In this document: positions 33,744 through 36,761 of the stretch, one piece after another
How the letters are laid out: each line of letters begins with the position of its first letter
Numbering within the stretch: position 1 is the stretch's first letter
NCBI GenBank assembly: GCA_020345805.1
Contig: CP070772.1
Location: 2,227,772-2,264,532, forward strand
Source of the DNA: Phycisphaerales bacterium
Lineage (GTDB): Bacteria > Planctomycetota > Phycisphaerae > Phycisphaerales > SM1A02
DNA: 36,761 bases
Reading direction: 5' to 3'
Program-made: the position numbers and the translations under genes
Notes under the pieces: model-generated
Told to the model about the DNA's origin: nothing
Seen by the model: only the letters and a program-made list of their open reading frames with translations
The model's database searches: none

Positions 33744-36068
33744 ATGTCCACAGGATGCCGAGAAAAACAGTCGATCTCAGGCCGTGCGTGGCTGGTGACG
33801 CTGACTTGCCTGGGATTCCTGTTCTCCCCCCCGGCCTGTGCTGCAACTCCCGCGGAGCCGGCTCGCGCCGGTTCGCCGGACATCGCCGCTCCGTCCACGC
33901 CCGATGACCAGCCGCCGCCCGCTGAGACCCCCCAGGAGGTCCAGGCGGCAGATGAGACCGAACAGGAGACGACCGCTCCGCCCCCCGAGCAGCCGCCGGC
34001 GGCCGCCGGTCTGACCCCGGACCAGGCCCGGGATCTCGCCTTCTTCCGGCAGATCCTGATGAACCCGGCCAACGATCCGGCCTCGCTGACCGAAGCCGCC
34101 GCTCGCCTGCTGGCCATGAGCCTGCCCCCGGCGATCGAGGCGCTGAACGAAGCCCTCGCCGGCGGGCAGGAGCCGATCGTCGCCGCGGTCCTGTCCGCGC
34201 TCTCGGATGCTCCGCGGCCGGCGCCCGAACTCAGGCCGGCCTGTATCAACGCTCTTCGCACGGCCCCGCCGGCGACACGCGACGCTCTGGGCCGCGTGCT
34301 CGTGCGCTATGGGGAAGACGCTCTGAACGACGTTGCTCGACTGGCTGAGGATCAGGAGGCCGCCGTCTCCGATCGTCTCGGCGCAGTCCACGCACTGGGC
34401 GCCTTCAGGTCGCCCTCGGGCGCCGCCCGTCTCATCGGCCTGCTCGACCCGCAGCGAAATGAATCGGCCCAAGTTGTCCGGGAGTCATGTCTAAGCCTTC
34501 AGCGATTGAGCGGGTCGCCCTTTGGAAACGAGGCGGAGAGATGGCGGCAATGGTGGTCTGAGGTCCGCGACCTTCCGCCGGACGGCTGGAATGACATGAT
34601 CGTTCGCAACCTTGCGGCGAGGATCGCGGAGTTGGAGTTGGCGGCGGAGACCGAACGAGCCCAGCGCCTCGAGGTCATGCGACGCCTGGGTGCCGTCTAC
34701 AGCGACCTTTTTCCCGTCCTGACCATCGAAGATCAATTCGCCCGTCTGCCGGCGATGCTTGATGATGAGTTGGAGACCGTGCGCCAGTTCGCGATTACGC
34801 GCATCGGTCGCCTGCTCCGGGACAGCGTGCGCATCCCGCCGGACGTGCGGCAGAAGCTCGCCGAGAGACTGGCCGCCGATCCTTCGCCGAACATCCGCCT
34901 CCAGGCCGTCCGGCTGCTCGACCAGCAGAACCACGAAGGCCTCTCCAATCTCCTCGCCGAGCGCCTGGATCAGGAGACCGATCGAGAGGTCGTGGCGGTG
35001 ATTCTGGGCGTCCTTGCCCGTCGTCCGCTGACGGAGGCAACCGGTTCCATCACCCGATGGCTTGGGGATCCGGAGCTGGGCAAAGCGGCGGCGGATGCTC
35101 TGTGGGCCTGCCCGGAGCTGATTTCGCTTACTCCCGAACGGCGTCGGAGCCTGCTCGATTCGCTGCACGCCCTGAGTGACTCGGCCCGCACCGCCGCGCA
35201 CGAACGATTGCTGGCGGCTATCGGGGACGATACCGATCTCACGCGCCTTGAAGATCTGCTGGATGGCGACGATCAGGACGTCCGCCTCGCCGTGGCCGAA
35301 GGTTTCACGCGGCGCGGTCATCGACAACCGCTTCTGGACCGGGCCGACGATCCGCTTATCCGCCCCTTTGTGCTTCGTGTGCTGGCGGAAGGCGCGGCCG
35401 ACCTGGCCAGCTTCCAGCGGCTCGTCTCTTTGCGCCCGGCCGGGGAGGACCATCGGGCCTGGGATGCGGCGGTGCAAAGACTGGGCGGACGTCTGACCGT
35501 CAACGACCTGCTGGAAGCGGATGCGATTCTCGCAGGACTCGACCGTGCTCCCCAAGCGCTGCGAGTGAACGTGCTGCTGCCGGTTGCCGAGACTCCTCCA
35601 CAGGATGCGAGCATCGAGCAGCGGACCACTCTGCTTCTGAGACTTTCACCTCTGCTGATGATGGCCGACCGGGCGCGGAAGGCCCACGAACTGCTCCTGC
35701 AACTGAACGGCGCGCCCGACTCGCCGGAACTGCTACGGGCGAGGTTCCGGGCCGCGGCCCTCTCGATCCAGTACGACCAAGCCGCGCAGCTCTCGGCGGA
35801 GCCCGCGGCCTGGGTGAGCACGCTGACCTGGATCGTCGAGTTCCACCCGCCATCCGCCCGGCGTCTGCGCGACGAGATCGCCCGCCGCTTCGCCGAGCAG
35901 CTCACCGGCGATCTCCGGACCGGGTTTGACGCGGCATGCGCGAAGCTGCCGGAGGAGCCTCCCGCGGAAACGCCGCCTCCGGCAGCCGATTCAGTCCCGC
36001 CGCGGAACGACGACTCGGGATCGCCTTCTGATCCTGCGGAATCCGATGATCCGGGGGCCCCGGGATGA
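33744..36068 (+). CDS. Exported HEAT-repeat protein
   Basis: AAGG precedes the ATG at 33744, giving 774 residues; an upstream GTG at 33723 is less likely. The signal peptide (RAWLVTLTCLGFLFSPPACA) is followed by a Pro/Ala/Glu-rich linker to about residue 85. Residues 90-560 contain alpha-helical HEAT-like repeats (AARLIGLLDPQRNESAQVVR, NIRLQAVRLLDQQNHEGLSN), and a further helical region runs to about 735. The tail is rich in Pro, Asp and Ser and looks disordered. HEAT domains bind proteins; no enzymatic motif was seen. The last codons overlap the ATG of the sirtuin gene (ATGA), so the two are translationally coupled. Confidence 0.85.
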   Translation: MSTGCREKQSISGRAWLVTLTCLGFLFSPPACAATPAEPARAGSPDIAAPSTPDDQPPPAETPQEVQAADETEQETTAPPPEQPPAAAGLTPDQARDLAFFRQILMNPANDPASLTEAAARLLAMSLPPAIEALNEALAGGQEPIVAAVLSALSDAPRPAPELRPACINALRTAPPATRDALGRVLVRYGEDALNDVARLAEDQEAAVSDRLGAVHALGAFRSPSGAARLIGLLDPQRNESAQVVRESCLSLQRLSGSPFGNEAERWRQWWSEVRDLPPDGWNDMIVRNLAARIAELELAAETERAQRLEVMRRLGAVYSDLFPVLTIEDQFARLPAMLDDELETVRQFAITRIGRLLRDSVRIPPDVRQKLAERLAADPSPNIRLQAVRLLDQQNHEGLSNLLAERLDQETDREVVAVILGVLARRPLTEATGSITRWLGDPELGKAAADALWACPELISLTPERRRSLLDSLHALSDSARTAAHERLLAAIGDDTDLTRLEDLLDGDDQDVRLAVAEGFTRRGHRQPLLDRADDPLIRPFVLRVLAEGAADLASFQRLVSLRPAGEDHRAWDAAVQRLGGRLTVNDLLEADAILAGLDRAPQALRVNVLLPVAETPPQDASIEQRTTLLLRLSPLLMMADRARKAHELLLQLNGAPDSPELLRARFRAAALSIQYDQAAQLSAEPAAWVSTLTWIVEFHPPSARRLRDEIARRFAEQLTGDLRTGFDAACAKLPEEPPAETPPPAADSVPPRNDDSGSPSDPAESDDPGAPG

Positions 36069-36761
36069 TCGAGGCGGCCCGCGAGATCATCGCCCGGGCC
36101 GGATCGATTGTCTCGTTCTCCGGGGCCGGACTCAGCGCCGAATCCGGCGTTCCCACCTTCCGCGATGCCGCGACCCACGGCTTCTGGGTCGACTACGATC
36201 CGCAGAAGCTCGCCAGCCCGGAAGGGTTCCGCGCCGATCCCGAACTGGTCTATAAGTGGTACAGCGATCGCCGCCGCAACATGGCGTCGGTTGAGCCCAA
36301 TCCCGCCCATCACGCGCTGGCCGGACGGCCGGACATAATAAATGTAACTCAGAACATCGATGATCTTCTTCATCGCGCCGGGGCGAAGAATGTCATCCAG
36401 CTTCACGGCTCGATGAAGGTGGACCGGTGCAATTCCGCGTCGTGCCGCTACCGGGAAGACATAGACATCGCCAACCCGCCCGAGCTGCGCCGCTGCTCGA
36501 TGTGCGGCGACTGGATGCGCCCGGACGTGGTGTGGTTCGGCGAGATGCTGCCCACCGCCGCGTGGACCGCCGCCGAGGACTGCTGCCGCAAGTGCGAGGT
36601 GCTGCTGGTGATCGGCACCAGCGCCGCGGTCTACCCCGCCGCGGGCCTCATCCAACTGGCGAAGTACGGCGGGGCGAAGATCATCATCGTCAACACCGAG
36701 CCCAGCGCCGCCTCCAGCCTGGCCGACGTGGAACTGATCGGCAAGGCGGGCGAGATCCTGC
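36065..36761 (+). CDS. Sirtuin (NAD-dependent deacylase), 3' truncated by window
   Basis: The ATG overlaps the HEAT gene's TGA (ATGA), and the frame runs off the window after 232 codons. Sir2 motifs are in order: GAGLSAESGVPTFRD, VTQNIDDLLHRAG, the catalytic His in QLHGSM, zinc cysteines RCNSASC and RCSMCG, then MRPDVVWFGEMLP, VIGTSAAVYPAA and IIIVNTEPS. The HEAT-to-sirtuin layout is unusual because one product is exported and the other cytosolic. It removes acyl groups from lysine using NAD+, as CobB does; which acyl group cannot be told here. The segment before VTQN is a few residues shorter than in E. coli CobB. Confidence 0.93.
   Translation, partial: MIEAAREIIARAGSIVSFSGAGLSAESGVPTFRDAATHGFWVDYDPQKLASPEGFRADPELVYKWYSDRRRNMASVEPNPAHHALAGRPDIINVTQNIDDLLHRAGAKNVIQLHGSMKVDRCNSASCRYREDIDIANPPELRRCSMCGDWMRPDVVWFGEMLPTAAWTAAEDCCRKCEVLLVIGTSAAVYPAAGLIQLAKYGGAKIIIVNTEPSAASSLADVELIGKAGEIL

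Overview
The window is GC-rich bacterial chromosome, densely coded on both strands. The gene mix fits a Planctomycetota bacterium, perhaps Phycisphaerae: GH172/DUF2961, a tricorn-type protease, TMTC-like TPR membrane protein, HEAT and TPR proteins of no fixed operon, a lone rpsR, and short CCACGGAGGG-type intergenic repeats. This placement is an inference from gene content only. No phage, transposase, integrase or CRISPR array was seen.

Layout. (1) 1-3143: the end of a cysteine-rich gene, then a complete exported protein with 41 cysteines in a 10-residue repeat, preceded by a perfect TATAAT box. Convergent to it lies an exported TlpA-like redoxin gene whose active site is W-UGA-G-P-C, which reads as a selenoprotein. 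A tRNA-Arg(CCT) follows. (2) 3425-9243: a GH172 furanosidase and a complete sugar ABC importer (ATPase, permease, YtfQ-like binding lipoprotein) on one strand, probably one operon for releasing and importing a furanose sugar. (3) 9310-16639: full-length HrpA helicase, facing a full-length tricorn-type S41 protease, with a strongly self-complementary element between them. (4) 16873-19792: a DUF4145-like orphan and a TMTC-like TPR membrane protein.

(5) 19881-28217, minus strand: an acyl-CoA region. FlK-like thioesterase, enoyl-CoA hydratase, PaaG-like isomerase, a GNAT enzyme, a giant IorA with a GltD-like NAD(P)H flavoprotein module inserted in it, and IorB. The iorA and iorB genes are separated by an ankyrin-repeat lipoprotein gene that sits between inverted copies of a composite repeat. 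The set suggests oxidative decarboxylation of aryl-pyruvates from aromatic amino acids to aryl-acetyl-CoA, with electrons possibly passed to NAD(P)+, followed by CoA-ester processing. (6) 28298-36761: alpha/beta hydrolase, class II fumarase, a class I glutamine amidotransferase-like peptidase, ribosomal protein S18, a TPR protein, and a HEAT-repeat protein overlapping a sirtuin gene that runs off the window.

The most notable observation is the UGA at the first redox cysteine position of the TlpA-like protein (2095-2097, minus strand), with candidate bacterial SECIS hairpins just downstream. The second is the inverted-repeat-flanked ankyrin cassette between iorA and iorB.
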